Source of the DNA: Chitinophaga silvisoli
Lineage (GTDB): Bacteria; Bacteroidota; Bacteroidia; Chitinophagales; Chitinophagaceae
NCBI RefSeq assembly: GCF_003412465.1
Contig: NZ_QTJV01000007.1
Location: 248,001-312,000, forward strand
Reading direction: 5' to 3'
Length of the DNA stretch: 64,000 nt
Shown piece by piece: positions 1 through 8,848 of the stretch. Under the pieces are notes generated by a model. That model was not told where the DNA came from. It saw only the letters and a program-made list of their open reading frames with translations, and did no database searches. The translations under genes and the position numbers were made by a program. The number at the start of each line of letters is the position of its first letter. Positions within the stretch are counted from its first letter, which is position 1.

Positions 1-200
1 TTTGCCGCTACTTTACCTGAAAAATGTAATTCCATTTGCACAGGTTCAATACTGGCAGTATCTATCCGAATTGTCTTCAGCATGGTATCACTTAGTACAA
101 AAGTCTTTTTAGTGACCCCGCCTTCCAGCTGCGGATGTTTGCAGCTCCCCAGGAAAAGTCCCGGAGTAAGTAACAGGGAAAAAAGAAAATTGCACTTCAT
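1..200 (-). CDS. Efflux RND transporter periplasmic adaptor, lipoprotein (partial, N-terminus only)
   Basis: Only the first 66 residues are in the window; the gene runs off the left edge. The ATG is the complement of cat at 198-200. The product begins with a lipoprotein signal peptide ending LFLGSC, so Cys20 should be acylated. It continues with FVLSDTMLKTIRIDTASI and LHFSGKVAA, the usual entry to the first beta strand of CusB/CzcB-type membrane-fusion proteins. These bridge an inner-membrane RND pump and an outer-membrane channel. It lies downstream of a two-component pair on the same strand, as in cus/czc-type metal efflux loci. The family assignment rests on a short stretch; substrate is inferred only. 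Confidence 0.7.
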   Translation of the reverse strand, partial: MKCNFLFSLLLTPGLFLGSCKHPQLEGGVTKKTFVLSDTMLKTIRIDTASIEPVQMELHFSGKVAA

Positions 201-313
201 GTCGTTCTGTAGAATAATAGCAAAATTCCCCATTCTCACTTAAAGAATGCTTTAAAGGCAATTAAAAACTCATTAAAATACAGGAATGTAAGGGATGCAG
301 GAAGCTGCCTCAT

Positions 314-1705
314 TTAGGCATGGGGCAGGATAACAGTGAATACAGTGCCTTTTCCAGGGGTTGACGAGGCGGAAATATGGCCTTTGTGCAATTGTACAAT
401 CTTCTTACAAATAGATAATCCCAGGCCATGTCCACGGGTTTGATGTGCATTGGCACCTCTATAGAAGGGTTCGAATACCTTGTTCAATTCTTCCGGCGCT
501 ATACCGATCCCGTTATCTCTTACCTGGATCTGTATATTATGTGTAAAGAAATCGATTGTGACACGCGCTGTATTATCAGTGGAGAATTTAAATGCGTTGT
601 CCAGCAGGTTCAGGAATAATACCTTCAGCAGACTCTCATTGCCCTGTACCACCAGCTCTGTGTCCTGCTCCGGTACTTTCAGGAAACTGATATCTACCTT
701 TGGCCCTTTCTGCGGCTCTCCGGCTACAGGCACATGCTTTAGCTTCACCAGGTTTCCCATTTCGAGCAGCAGCTCATCCATGCGCACCGCGCTGAAGATA
801 AACTTCTGCTGGTTCAGCTCACTCTGGGCCAGCTGCAGCAGGCCATTACTCAGGTCTGAGAGGTTCTCTGCATCTTCCAGTACGGAGGCCAGGATGTCTG
901 CATAGACTTCCTTTGTCCTTTCTTTGGACAGTGCTACCTGGAGCTGGCTGATGATGGATGCCAGCGGGGTTCTCAGCTCATGACTGGCATTGTTTACAAA
1001 GCTCTTCTGCAGGTCAAATGCGTCGCTCAGGCGCTGGAGCATTGTATTGAAGTTCGCCCCCAGCTGTGCGATCTCGTCCTTTCCACGAGCTTCCACACTA
1101 ATACCCTGAAGGTTGTTGGCATTGATGGTTTTTACCTGTTTCACAAGTTTATCAATCGGCTGTACCATCTTGCGGGCAAAGAAATAGCCGATGATGACTA
1201 ACAGGATCACAGCTACGATAATTTCGATCATCAGGATCCGCTTCAGGTTTTGCAGGTTCTGATAACCGTATTTATCGAAGGAGGAAACGAGTACAATGAC
1301 AGAGACATTGCCTTCTGTATAATATACGCCGACTAACTCCCCGTTATCACGACCATGGCTATACTCTCCGTATTTTTTAATGTAGTCGAGGAGTGGGCGG
1401 GAGGTGCGGATGGCTGTATCCTTCAGGTTAGAATACAGGAGGTCGTAGTTGAGGTTGTATACGAGAATGCTTTCTTTGTAGAGGTCCTGGAAGGTGGTTT
1501 TATCCAGTTTGCGCAGCAGGTCCACCTTTACGGTATTGTCTTCTATAATGACGTTGGCGATGGAGCGGGCACGGTATTCCAGGCGGTCGAGATACTCGGC
1601 CTGTCTCGATTGTGAAGAGAAGTAATAAGCGAGAATAGCAAAGGTATTCAGCAGGATGATTGCTGAAATAGAGTAGGTAAGTGCTATTTTATATTTGATC
1701 TTCAC
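314..1705 (-). CDS. Sensor histidine kinase (CusS-like, HAMP-HisKA-HATPase)
   Basis: Inner-membrane two-component sensor of 463 residues. TM1 lies at about 7-28 and TM2 at about 157-177, enclosing a periplasmic sensor of some 125 residues. A HAMP linker follows at 178-230. The HisKA box ASHELRTPLAS places the phospho-acceptor at His242. The ATPase domain shows an N box (LLDNAFKF), G1 (DNGIGIAPEE), F (FEPFYRG) and G2 (GHGLGLSI). The response regulator gene ends 72 bases upstream on the same strand and a metal-efflux adaptor starts 114 bases downstream. This arrangement resembles CusRS/CzcRS systems that switch on efflux pumps, though the stimulus cannot be read from the sequence. Confidence 0.93.
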   Translation of the reverse strand: MKIKYKIALTYSISAIILLNTFAILAYYFSSQSRQAEYLDRLEYRARSIANVIIEDNTVKVDLLRKLDKTTFQDLYKESILVYNLNYDLLYSNLKDTAIRTSRPLLDYIKKYGEYSHGRDNGELVGVYYTEGNVSVIVLVSSFDKYGYQNLQNLKRILMIEIIVAVILLVIIGYFFARKMVQPIDKLVKQVKTINANNLQGISVEARGKDEIAQLGANFNTMLQRLSDAFDLQKSFVNNASHELRTPLASIISQLQVALSKERTKEVYADILASVLEDAENLSDLSNGLLQLAQSELNQQKFIFSAVRMDELLLEMGNLVKLKHVPVAGEPQKGPKVDISFLKVPEQDTELVVQGNESLLKVLFLNLLDNAFKFSTDNTARVTIDFFTHNIQIQVRDNGIGIAPEELNKVFEPFYRGANAHQTRGHGLGLSICKKIVQLHKGHISASSTPGKGTVFTVILPHA

Positions 1706-1777
1706 AATGATGTATGCAGGAAAAGCGGGCGCCGGGATTTATTTGTATGAATGCGGTGTAAAAAGTCCTGGTAGAGA

Positions 1778-2464
1778 TTACTCCTCCGCCAGGTAATATC
1801 CCATCCCGGTTTTGGTATGCAGCAGTTTATTCTCAAAATCCTTATCGATCTTCTTCCGCAGGAAGTTCATATACACTTCAATCACATTGGTGCCGGTATC
1901 GAAATCAATATCCCACACTTTCTCTGCAATAACGAGTTTGGAAATCACCTTTCCCTTGTGCAGGGCCAGGAATTCCAGGAGCTGATATTCCTTCGCTGTG
2001 AGAGGTATTTTCTTGCCACTGCGTGTTACTTCTTTCTTCTCCCTGTCGATCTCGAGGTCGGCAATAACAATTTTGTACTGTGAGTTCTGCTGTACCTCGC
2101 TACCGGCTCTTTTCAGGAACACACGAATGCGTGCAAGAAGTTCCCTGAAGTCAAACGGCTTGACGAGATAGTCGTCAGCCCCCAGTTCAAAGGCCTGCAT
2201 CTTGTCTTCCATGCCGCCCAGGGCGGTCAGCATAATAATAGGGATGCGGTTATTGCGGCGACGGATCACTTCGCACACTTCATAACCATTTGCATGGGGC
2301 AGGTTGAGATCCAGGATCACCAGGTCGTAATTATTAGACGCACCCAGGCTTTTACCCATACGGCCGTCATAGGCTACATCTACTTCAAAACCATTCTCCT
2401 CCAAACCCTTTTTGACGGCGTTGGCTACTTTTATTTCATCTTCGACTACGAGTATACGCTGCAT
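1778..2464 (-). CDS. OmpR/PhoB-family response regulator (CusR-like)
   Basis: A 228-residue DNA-binding response regulator. The receiver domain (about 1-115) has the acidic pocket VVEDE at 6-10, phospho-acceptor Asp52 in VILDLNLP, Thr80 and Lys102 in YLVKPFD. A winged-helix trans_reg_C domain (about 130-226) follows, with LTAKEYQLLEFLA and the C-terminal wing GMGYYL. It is the partner of the kinase encoded just downstream. The ABC-F gene stops 37 bases upstream on the same strand, so read-through from it is possible; I see no clear promoter in that gap. Confidence 0.95.
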   Translation of the reverse strand: MQRILVVEDEIKVANAVKKGLEENGFEVDVAYDGRMGKSLGASNNYDLVILDLNLPHANGYEVCEVIRRRNNRIPIIMLTALGGMEDKMQAFELGADDYLVKPFDFRELLARIRVFLKRAGSEVQQNSQYKIVIADLEIDREKKEVTRSGKKIPLTAKEYQLLEFLALHKGKVISKLVIAEKVWDIDFDTGTNVIEVYMNFLRKKIDKDFENKLLHTKTGMGYYLAEE

Positions 2465-2501
2465 AAGCTGATTTAAGTATGATGCAAACTGAGGGAGCGG
2501 A

Positions 2502-4436
2502 TCAACCTTCCAGCTCCATCAGTTTTTCAAATGCCTTTTCATATTCTTCAGTAGCGCTTTTCAGCTCTTTGCTCAGCTGTGTATAGGCTGCCTCCACCTT
2601 CTGGAAACGGGCTTTATCAGCATATACCTCCGGATTATTCATTTCTGTTTCCAGGTCTGCCTTCTTTGCATTCAGCTTAGCCAACTGTTCTTCCAGTTGC
2701 TGGAATTGCTTCTGCTGTTTCTGGAGTTCCTTTTTCTTATCCTTATCAATAGGCGCTTTAGGTTCCTGTTGTTTTACAACCGGCGCGGCTTCTTTCTTTT
2801 GTCCTTTTTCCACTGCGGCCTGTTGTTTCAGTACTTCTGCCTGTCTTCTTTTATGTTCTTCCCATTCTGCATAGGTACCTCTGAATTCTTTGATCTCCCC
2901 ATCCACGATCTCCCAGATCTTGTTGGCCGTCTGGCTTACAAAGTAACGGTCATGCGATACGAGTACATAGGTACCATCATATTTGGAGAGTGCATCAATC
3001 AGCATCTGCACGGAGTTCATATCCAGGTGGTTCGTAGGCTCATCGAGCAGCAGGAAGTTCGCCTGGCTGATGATGGTCTTGGCAAGTGCCACACGTGCTT
3101 TTTCACCACCGGAGAGGATGCGGATCTTCTTGTAAACATCATCGCCGGTAAAGAGGAAGCAGCCCAGCAGGGAACGAAGTTCCACTTCCGTACGGCCGCT
3201 ACCGCAGCTTTTCAGTTCATCGAGGATTTCGCTGTCCAGGTGCAGACTTTCCAGCTGGTGCTGTGCGTAGAAGCTGTCTACCACGTTGTGCCCGGGAATG
3301 CGTTCACCTTCCATCTCTTCGGTACCGGCTATCACGCGGAGCAGGGTAGATTTACCCTTACCATTTGCACCGATGAGGGCGATCTTGTCACCACGGTTGA
3401 TGATAGCACTGGCATTTTCCAGGATGGTGAGGTTGCCGTATTTCTTGGTCACATGTTCCAGGGTACAGATAATCTTACCTGGGGTTTTATCGATCGTGAA
3501 GTTGATCCTGATTTTGGAAGGACCGCCATCAACCTGCTCTACTCTTTCCAGCCGGTCCAGGCGTTTCATGGCACTCTGTGCCTGGGCAGCCTTGGAGGCT
3601 TTGGCTTTGAATCGCTCGATGAAACGTTCCTGCTGGCGGATGTATTCCTGCTGGTTTTCATAAGATCGTTGCTGCATTTCGCGGCGCATTTCCTTCTCTA
3701 CTTCATAGTCTTCATAGTTGCCGGAGTAGTGGTGCAGCTGTTGCTGGTACAACTCAACAATCTTGTTCACCATCCGGTCGAGGAAGAAACGGTCGTGCGA
3801 TACGATGATGACGGCACCATTATAGCTTTGCAGGTATTTTTCCAGCCATTCGATAGAAGGGAGGTCAAGGTGGTTCGTCGGCTCATCGAGCATGAGTACA
3901 TCCGGCTGCTGCAGGATCAGTTTTGCCAGGAGTACGCGCATGCGCCAGCCTCCGGAGAACTGGCTGTAAGGTCTTTCGAGGTCGGTGGTACTGAAACCGA
4001 GACCTTCCAGTACCTGTTCGGTACGGTGTTTCATTTCGTAACCACCGAGGGTTTCGAAAAGATGGAGTTTATCACTGAATTCGATCAGGAGTTCTTCGCT
4101 TTGGTTAGTTTCCAGTTCCTGTGTGAGGCGCTCAATGTCTTTTTCCAATTTTATGGCTTCTGCGAAAGCAGTCATGCCTACTTTGAGGATGGATTCGTCG
4201 GATTCGAAGCTGAGGAGGTCCTGGTTAAAGAAGCCGAGAGACAGGTTTTTGGCCTTGTTAACGCTACCCTTTGACACGGAATACTCGCCGTTAATAACAC
4301 GTAATATGGTGGATTTCCCGGTTCCATTCATACCGATTAATCCTACACGGTCGCCTGGAACAATATGCCACGAGGCATTTTCTACAATGGCCCTTGCGCC
4401 AAACTCAAAAGTAATGTCCTGAAGTGCTATTAGCAT
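2502..4436 (-). CDS. ABC-F family ATP-binding cassette protein
   Basis: A 644-residue soluble protein with two tandem ABC cassettes and no membrane segment, the hallmark of ABC-F translation factors (EttA/Uup/YheS relatives) that act at the ribosome E site. Walker A motifs are GMNGTGKST (35-43) and GANGKGKST. The signatures are FSGGWRMRV and LSGGEKARV, and both cassettes have LLDEPTNHLD. The inter-domain linker is rich in Arg/Gln/Lys (about residues 240-300), and the C-terminus (about 540-644) is a charged coiled coil as in Uup. A possible -7 box, TAACTTTG on the minus strand, lies at 4459-4466. Subfamily (housekeeping or antibiotic-protection) cannot be decided here. Confidence 0.93.
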   Translation of the reverse strand: MLIALQDITFEFGARAIVENASWHIVPGDRVGLIGMNGTGKSTILRVINGEYSVSKGSVNKAKNLSLGFFNQDLLSFESDESILKVGMTAFAEAIKLEKDIERLTQELETNQSEELLIEFSDKLHLFETLGGYEMKHRTEQVLEGLGFSTTDLERPYSQFSGGWRMRVLLAKLILQQPDVLMLDEPTNHLDLPSIEWLEKYLQSYNGAVIIVSHDRFFLDRMVNKIVELYQQQLHHYSGNYEDYEVEKEMRREMQQRSYENQQEYIRQQERFIERFKAKASKAAQAQSAMKRLDRLERVEQVDGGPSKIRINFTIDKTPGKIICTLEHVTKKYGNLTILENASAIINRGDKIALIGANGKGKSTLLRVIAGTEEMEGERIPGHNVVDSFYAQHQLESLHLDSEILDELKSCGSGRTEVELRSLLGCFLFTGDDVYKKIRILSGGEKARVALAKTIISQANFLLLDEPTNHLDMNSVQMLIDALSKYDGTYVLVSHDRYFVSQTANKIWEIVDGEIKEFRGTYAEWEEHKRRQAEVLKQQAAVEKGQKKEAAPVVKQQEPKAPIDKDKKKELQKQQKQFQQLEEQLAKLNAKKADLETEMNNPEVYADKARFQKVEAAYTQLSKELKSATEEYEKAFEKLMELEG

Positions 4437-4518
4437 TGCCTAAATTAATTGAAAGGGGCAAAGTTAGTGCTTTTTCATGATCCTTTGTGCCGGGCGCAGG
4501 CAAAAGCAATGGTTTCCT

Positions 4519-4526
4519 TATCTTTG
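4519..4526 (+). promoter_or_regulatory. Putative -7 box (TATCTTTG) for the DUF3347 gene
   Basis: TATCTTTG matches the Bacteroidota -7 consensus TAnnTTTG and lies 21 bases before the ATG at 4548. No TTG at the ideal -33 spacing is present, so only the -7 element is claimed. Confidence 0.4.
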
Positions 4527-4547
4527 TAAAAAGATACATATAATATT

Positions 4548-5117
4548 ATGAGGTTCATAGCAGCGGCATTATTGGTGATTAGCATAGCGGCATGTCAGTC
4601 ATCCGGCAGGCAGGAGGCGGAAGAAAAAATAGATAGCACCGTATTACAGGCACCTTATGCCACAGTATTTTACGATTCTTTACAATTGGCCATGGAAAGT
4701 TATTATTCCCTGACGGAAGGTTTTACCCAGGCTAATATTACTTATATAGACAAGTACAGTTCTGAGTTGAAACTGCACCTGGATAGTCTGCCACTGAATA
4801 CTTTACAGATGGATTCAGGACGACTGGCGAATGTGAGAAACCAGGTGACGAGTATGAGTGCAGAGCTGAGTGGGCTGGCAGGTGAGAAGGCGCTTGAAGA
4901 GAAAAGGGCCGCATTTGATATGGTATCCGGTTTGTTGTTTGATTTGATTAAGGTGACAGGTGTGAAAGGAAAGACGATTTACCGGCAGTATTGTCCAATG
5001 GCGCTGAAGGATGCCGGCGGTTATTGGCTGAGTAATTCCAGTAAAAAGATAAATCCATATTTTGGGAATGATATGCTGGGATGTGTGGAGGTGACAGACA
5101 GCCTGAAATTCAATTAG
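4548..5117 (+). CDS. DUF3347 domain lipoprotein (putative metal-homeostasis protein)
   Basis: A 189-residue protein with a lipoprotein signal (SIAAC, acylated Cys16). The rest fits DUF3347: a helical region starting VFYDSLQLAMESYYSL, then the conserved segment YRQYCPMALKDAGGYWLS followed by INPYFGNDMLGC. DUF3347 domains are often fused to, or encoded beside, CusB-type efflux adaptors, and the Cys-Pro-Met segment has been suggested as a copper ligand. The link with the partial adaptor and CusRS-like pair at 1-2464 is therefore plausible, although an ABC-F gene on the other strand separates them. Metal binding is inferred, not seen. Confidence 0.75.
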   Translation: MRFIAAALLVISIAACQSSGRQEAEEKIDSTVLQAPYATVFYDSLQLAMESYYSLTEGFTQANITYIDKYSSELKLHLDSLPLNTLQMDSGRLANVRNQVTSMSAELSGLAGEKALEEKRAAFDMVSGLLFDLIKVTGVKGKTIYRQYCPMALKDAGGYWLSNSSKKINPYFGNDMLGCVEVTDSLKFN

Positions 5118-5405
5118 GTCCCTGCAGGAGGGTAAAAGGGTTGGGGCCTTGTTAAACATACATAACCTGTATTTTGGATCTGAAAATAGAAATAAAGCAT
5201 ACCTGCAGGAAGTATTAATGCAGTCCTCCCTGCTACCTTCGTCCCTGTTAATCCGAAGGTCCTGTCAACCATCTTTTAACAGATGCAGAAAAACCCATCA
5301 ATTTTCTTAACTTCGCAAGCCCAAATGCGGTGTATCAGACAGATATACCTTTTTGGGAACATAAAAACGCAAAACTTAACAGCTGAAGATTAACAGCTCA
5401 ATCGT

Positions 5406-7346
5406 ATGATCAACATTACATTACCGGATGGCGCAGTTCGTCAGTATGAAGCAGGAGTAACTGCAATGGACATTGCCAAATCCATCAGTGAGGGATTGGC
5501 ACGCAAAGTATTAGCCGCTAAAGTGAACGGGCAGGTAGTAGATGCCGCCCGCCCTATAACGACGGACAGTACGCTGCAATTGCTGACCTGGTCTGATGCT
5601 GAAGGTAAATCAACCATGTGGCACTCTTCCGCCCACCTGATGGCCGAAGCGCTGGAATCACTTTATCCGGGCGTAAAGTTCGGTTATGGCCCCGCCATTG
5701 AAGGCGGTTTTTACTACGATATCGACCTTGGTGGCCGTACTATTTCCGACGAAGATCTGCGTAAGATAGAAACGAAAATGAACGAACTGGCAAAAGCCAA
5801 TAACGTTTACGATCGTAAAGAAGTCAGCAAAGTAGAAGCACTCGAATACTTCACCAAAAAAGGTGACGAATATAAAATAGAGACCATCAATGAGCTGGAG
5901 GATGGTAAAATTACCTTTTATACCCAGGGTAATTTCACTGACCTGTGCCGTGGCCCACACATTCCAAGTACCGGTTTTATCAAAGCGATCAAGCTGACAA
6001 ATATCGCTGGTGCCTACTGGAGAGGTAATGAAAAGAACAAGATGCTCACCCGCATCTATGGTGTCACTTTCCCTAACCAGAAAGAACTGGACGAGCACCT
6101 GTTCCTCCTGGAAGAAGCAAAGAAACGTGACCACCGTAAACTGGGTAAGGAACTGGAACTCTTCACCTTCTCTGAAAAAGTAGGTTTAGGACTGCCTTTA
6201 TGGCTGCCAAAAGGTGCATTACTCCGCGAAAGACTGCAGGCTTTCCTGCAAAAAGCGCAGCTTGACCTGGGTTACCTCCCTGTTGTGACACCACATATTG
6301 GTAATGTGAACCTGTACAAGACATCCGGTCACTATGAGAAATATGGTAAAGACAGTTTCCAGACCATCCACACCCCGGAGGAAGGAGAGGAGTTCATGCT
6401 GAAACCAATGAACTGTCCGCACCACTGTGAAATCTACAAGGCGAGTCCAAAAAGCTATAAAGACCTGCCGGTTCGCTTTGCGGAATTCGGTACAGTTTAT
6501 CGCTACGAACAGCATGGAGAGCTCCATGGTCTGACCCGTGTTCGTGGATTTACCCAGGATGATGCACACTTGTTCTGCCGTCCTGACCAGGTGAAGGAAG
6601 AGTTCATGAAAGTGATCGACCTGGTATTATACGTATTTAACAGTCTGAGCTTTACAGAATATACTGCCCAGATCTCCCTGCGTCACCAGACTGACAGAGA
6701 CAAGTACATCGGTACAGAGGAAAACTGGAACCTGGCGGAACAGGCGATCATCGAAGCAGCTGCTGAGAAAGGTCTGAATACTGTAACAGAATATGATGAA
6801 GCAGCGTTCTATGGTCCTAAACTGGACTTCATGGTGAAGGATGCCCTGGGCCGTAAATGGCAGCTGGGTACCATCCAGGTGGATTACAACCTGCCTGAGC
6901 GCTTTGAACTGGAATATATCGGTGCAGACAACCAGCGTCACCGTCCTGTAATGATTCACCGTGCGCCATTTGGCTCCCTGGAAAGGTTCATTGCGGTATT
7001 GATCGAACACTGCGGTGGTAAATTCCCGCTGTGGCTGACACCTACCCAGGTGAAAATCCTGCCAATTAGTGACAAGAGCCAGGCATATGCAGAAAAAGTG
7101 GCAGAATTGTTAAAAAATGCGGAAATTAGAGCAGAAATTGACGACCGGAGTGAAAAGATTGGTAAGAAGATCAGGGAAACCGAGCTCGCCAAAGTTCCTT
7201 ATATGCTCGTACTGGGTGAAAAAGAAGCTGCTGACAATAAGGTAGCAGTACGCAGACAGGCCAAGGGAGACCTCGGAGCCATGGATCTCGAACAATTCAT
7301 CTCACTGGTTCAGGAAGAAGTAACAAACAGAAAATCTTTTGAATAA
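5406..7346 (+). CDS. thrS: Threonine--tRNA ligase
   Basis: Charges tRNA-Thr with threonine in the cytosol. Its 646 residues match the full-length family. The N-terminal TGS domain spans about 1-61. The editing domain carries HSSAH (His73/His77), and the class II core includes MNCPHHCEIYK with the zinc-ligand Cys, motif 2 in YRYEQHGELHGL, and motif 3 in HRAPFGSLERF. The anticodon-binding domain ends the protein. Candidate -7-like boxes TACCTTCG (5234) and TAACTTCG (5308) lie in the 288-base upstream gap, which holds no other gene. infC follows on the same strand after a hairpin and a long leader. Confidence 0.98.
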   Translation: MINITLPDGAVRQYEAGVTAMDIAKSISEGLARKVLAAKVNGQVVDAARPITTDSTLQLLTWSDAEGKSTMWHSSAHLMAEALESLYPGVKFGYGPAIEGGFYYDIDLGGRTISDEDLRKIETKMNELAKANNVYDRKEVSKVEALEYFTKKGDEYKIETINELEDGKITFYTQGNFTDLCRGPHIPSTGFIKAIKLTNIAGAYWRGNEKNKMLTRIYGVTFPNQKELDEHLFLLEEAKKRDHRKLGKELELFTFSEKVGLGLPLWLPKGALLRERLQAFLQKAQLDLGYLPVVTPHIGNVNLYKTSGHYEKYGKDSFQTIHTPEEGEEFMLKPMNCPHHCEIYKASPKSYKDLPVRFAEFGTVYRYEQHGELHGLTRVRGFTQDDAHLFCRPDQVKEEFMKVIDLVLYVFNSLSFTEYTAQISLRHQTDRDKYIGTEENWNLAEQAIIEAAAEKGLNTVTEYDEAAFYGPKLDFMVKDALGRKWQLGTIQVDYNLPERFELEYIGADNQRHRPVMIHRAPFGSLERFIAVLIEHCGGKFPLWLTPTQVKILPISDKSQAYAEKVAELLKNAEIRAEIDDRSEKIGKKIRETELAKVPYMLVLGEKEAADNKVAVRRQAKGDLGAMDLEQFISLVQEEVTNRKSFE

Positions 7347-7370
7347 CATTCCTTAAAGTACAAAGTTCTT

Positions 7371-7400
7371 GTATCAACCCTCTTTTTTGAGGGTTGATAC
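7371..7400 (+). terminator. Perfect 12-bp hairpin between thrS and infC
   Basis: The arms gtatcaaccctc and gagggttgatac pair perfectly around a T6 loop, 24 bases after the thrS stop. There is no T-run after it, so it may be a weak terminator, a processing or attenuation site, or part of infC leader control. Confidence 0.5.
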
Positions 7401-7596
7401 TTCGAAAAATATAGAAATATATTTTTAACTAATTGAACTTTTGTATTTTCGGGTACGTTAATTGCTAAAGAGTCTATTAACAATAAAAGGTCGGTTCATA
7501 GCTAATATCAATTATTTAAAGCAAAACAATCGGTAGCTGTGCCGGCTCATGCTAAACATTATAGACAATTATTAATTTGAAATTTTATTTTTTTTA

Positions 7597-8298
7597 ATGC
7601 AGCAAGGACCCAGACCAAATTTTAACAGGGGCGGAAGAAACCCCAATTTTCGTAGAGAACAACAGCAAGAGCACCGCACAAACAGAATGATCCGCGTTCC
7701 TGAAGTGCGATTAGTGGGAGAGAACATTGAAGTAGGTGTGTACCGCACGGACGAAGCGCTGCGGATGGCCGAAGAACAGGGACTGGACCTGGTTGAAATA
7801 TCTCCGAATGCCGCTCCTCCTGTCTGCCGCATCATTGACTATAATAAATTCCTTTACGAGAAGAAGAAGAAGGAAAAGGAAATGAAGGCGAATGCGCACA
7901 AAAGCGAAGTGAAAGAAATTCGCTTTACGCCTAATACCGATGACCATGACTTCGACTTCAAGGCCAAACATGCGGAAAAATTCCTCAAAGACGGTAATAA
8001 AGTAAAAACATATGTGCAGTTCAAGGGCCGTGCTATCATGTTCAAAGAACGTGGTGAGCTGATCCTCCTGAAATTTGCAGAAAGACTTGCAGAAGTAGGT
8101 GCACTGGAAGGTATGCCTACCATGGAAGGTAAACGTATGATCGCTATCTTCGCCCCTAAATCCGCGAAGAAAAAGCCAAGTGGTCCTAAAGAAGCGAAGG
8201 AAGATCGTGCTCCAAGAGAAGATCGTCCACAGCAGCCAAGAGAACCACGTCCTGCAGCTCCTGCAGCATCACCGGCTCCTGAGAACAAACCAGAATAA
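7597..8298 (+). CDS. infC: Translation initiation factor IF-3
   Basis: Binds the 30S subunit and enforces start-codon fidelity. The 233-residue protein has the N-terminal domain (RVPEVRLVGENIEVGVY, then EQGLDLVEISPNAAPPVC), a Lys-rich linker (KKKKEKEMKANA) and the C-terminal domain (VKEIRFTPNTDDHDF to RMIAIFAPK). A Pro/Ala/Glu-rich tail of about 50 residues (from 185) extends beyond the E. coli protein, as in many Bacteroidota. The ATG at 7597 follows a T-rich stretch without a Shine-Dalgarno site. Notably rpmI and rplT do not follow; they lie at 33730. A strong terminator ends the unit at 8321. Confidence 0.97.
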   Translation: MQQGPRPNFNRGGRNPNFRREQQQEHRTNRMIRVPEVRLVGENIEVGVYRTDEALRMAEEQGLDLVEISPNAAPPVCRIIDYNKFLYEKKKKEKEMKANAHKSEVKEIRFTPNTDDHDFDFKAKHAEKFLKDGNKVKTYVQFKGRAIMFKERGELILLKFAERLAEVGALEGMPTMEGKRMIAIFAPKSAKKKPSGPKEAKEDRAPREDRPQQPREPRPAAPAASPAPENKPE

Positions 8299-8320
8299 TC
8301 ACTGGTGTATAATATTGAAA

Positions 8321-8351
8321 AGACCCGAAGTCAATGGCTTCGGGTCTTTTT
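8321..8351 (+). terminator. Rho-independent terminator of infC
   Basis: Stem agacccgaag/cttcgggtct closed by tcaatgg-type loop and followed directly by a T-run, 23 bases after the infC stop. Confidence 0.9.
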
Positions 8352-8379
8352 GCATGAACATAGGGGAAGATTTAGGTAT

Positions 8380-8387
8380 TACTTTTG
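8380..8387 (+). promoter_or_regulatory. Putative -7 box (TACTTTTG) for the receiver-kinase pair
   Basis: TACTTTTG fits TAnnTTTG and lies about 50 bases before the ATG at 8437, just after the infC terminator. The nearest upstream TTTG (8349-8352) is 27 bases away, longer than the usual 19-21. Confidence 0.35.
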
Positions 8388-8436
8388 ATATTTACCTGCA
8401 TATAAAAACTGTATATTGGGTAAGCTTAAAGACAAT

Positions 8437-8835
8437 ATGGAGGATAGGATAATTTGTTTTTTAATTGACGATGACGACGATGACCAGGAGATCTTTTCCC
8501 TGGCACTTAGCAACATCGATGATAACATCCATTGCATTACTGCCAACGATGGTATAGATGCCCTGATAAGGTTAAACAAAGAAGATGCGTTTACGCCAAA
8601 CTTCATCTTCCTTGACCTGAATATGGTTCGCATGAATGGACGGGAATGCCTGTCGGAAATCCGCAAGATTCCCAGGCTGGATAATATTCCCGTAATTATC
8701 TATTCTACTTCATCCGAACAACGTGACATTTTGGAAACCAAACATCTCGGTGCGGCCGATTACATTGTTAAACCACCCAGTATGGCCCTGCTTGAGAAAA
8801 GATTGGAGCAAGTTTTGAGAGGGTATCATACCTGA
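8437..8835 (+). CDS. Single-domain response regulator (receiver only)
   Basis: A stand-alone REC protein of 132 residues. The acidic cluster IDDDDDDQE near the N-terminus, the phospho-acceptor Asp in IFLDLNMVRMNG, the Ser/Thr switch in IYSTSS and the Lys in YIVKPPS are all present. There is no output domain, as in Rcp1-type partners of phytochrome-like kinases. I chose the ATG at 8437; an upstream TTG at 8416 is in frame but adds non-conserved residues. The hybrid kinase starts 13 bases after the stop, so the two are probably co-transcribed and work in one phosphorelay. Confidence 0.9.
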   Translation: MEDRIICFLIDDDDDDQEIFSLALSNIDDNIHCITANDGIDALIRLNKEDAFTPNFIFLDLNMVRMNGRECLSEIRKIPRLDNIPVIIYSTSSEQRDILETKHLGAADYIVKPPSMALLEKRLEQVLRGYHT

Positions 8836-8848
8836 TTTCAGCATTTAT

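Noticed and set aside
2697..4274. 525-codon open frame on the plus strand opposite the ABC-F gene
   Set aside because: It is antisense to a fully conserved ABC-F coding sequence; its product is unlike any family and arises from codon bias.
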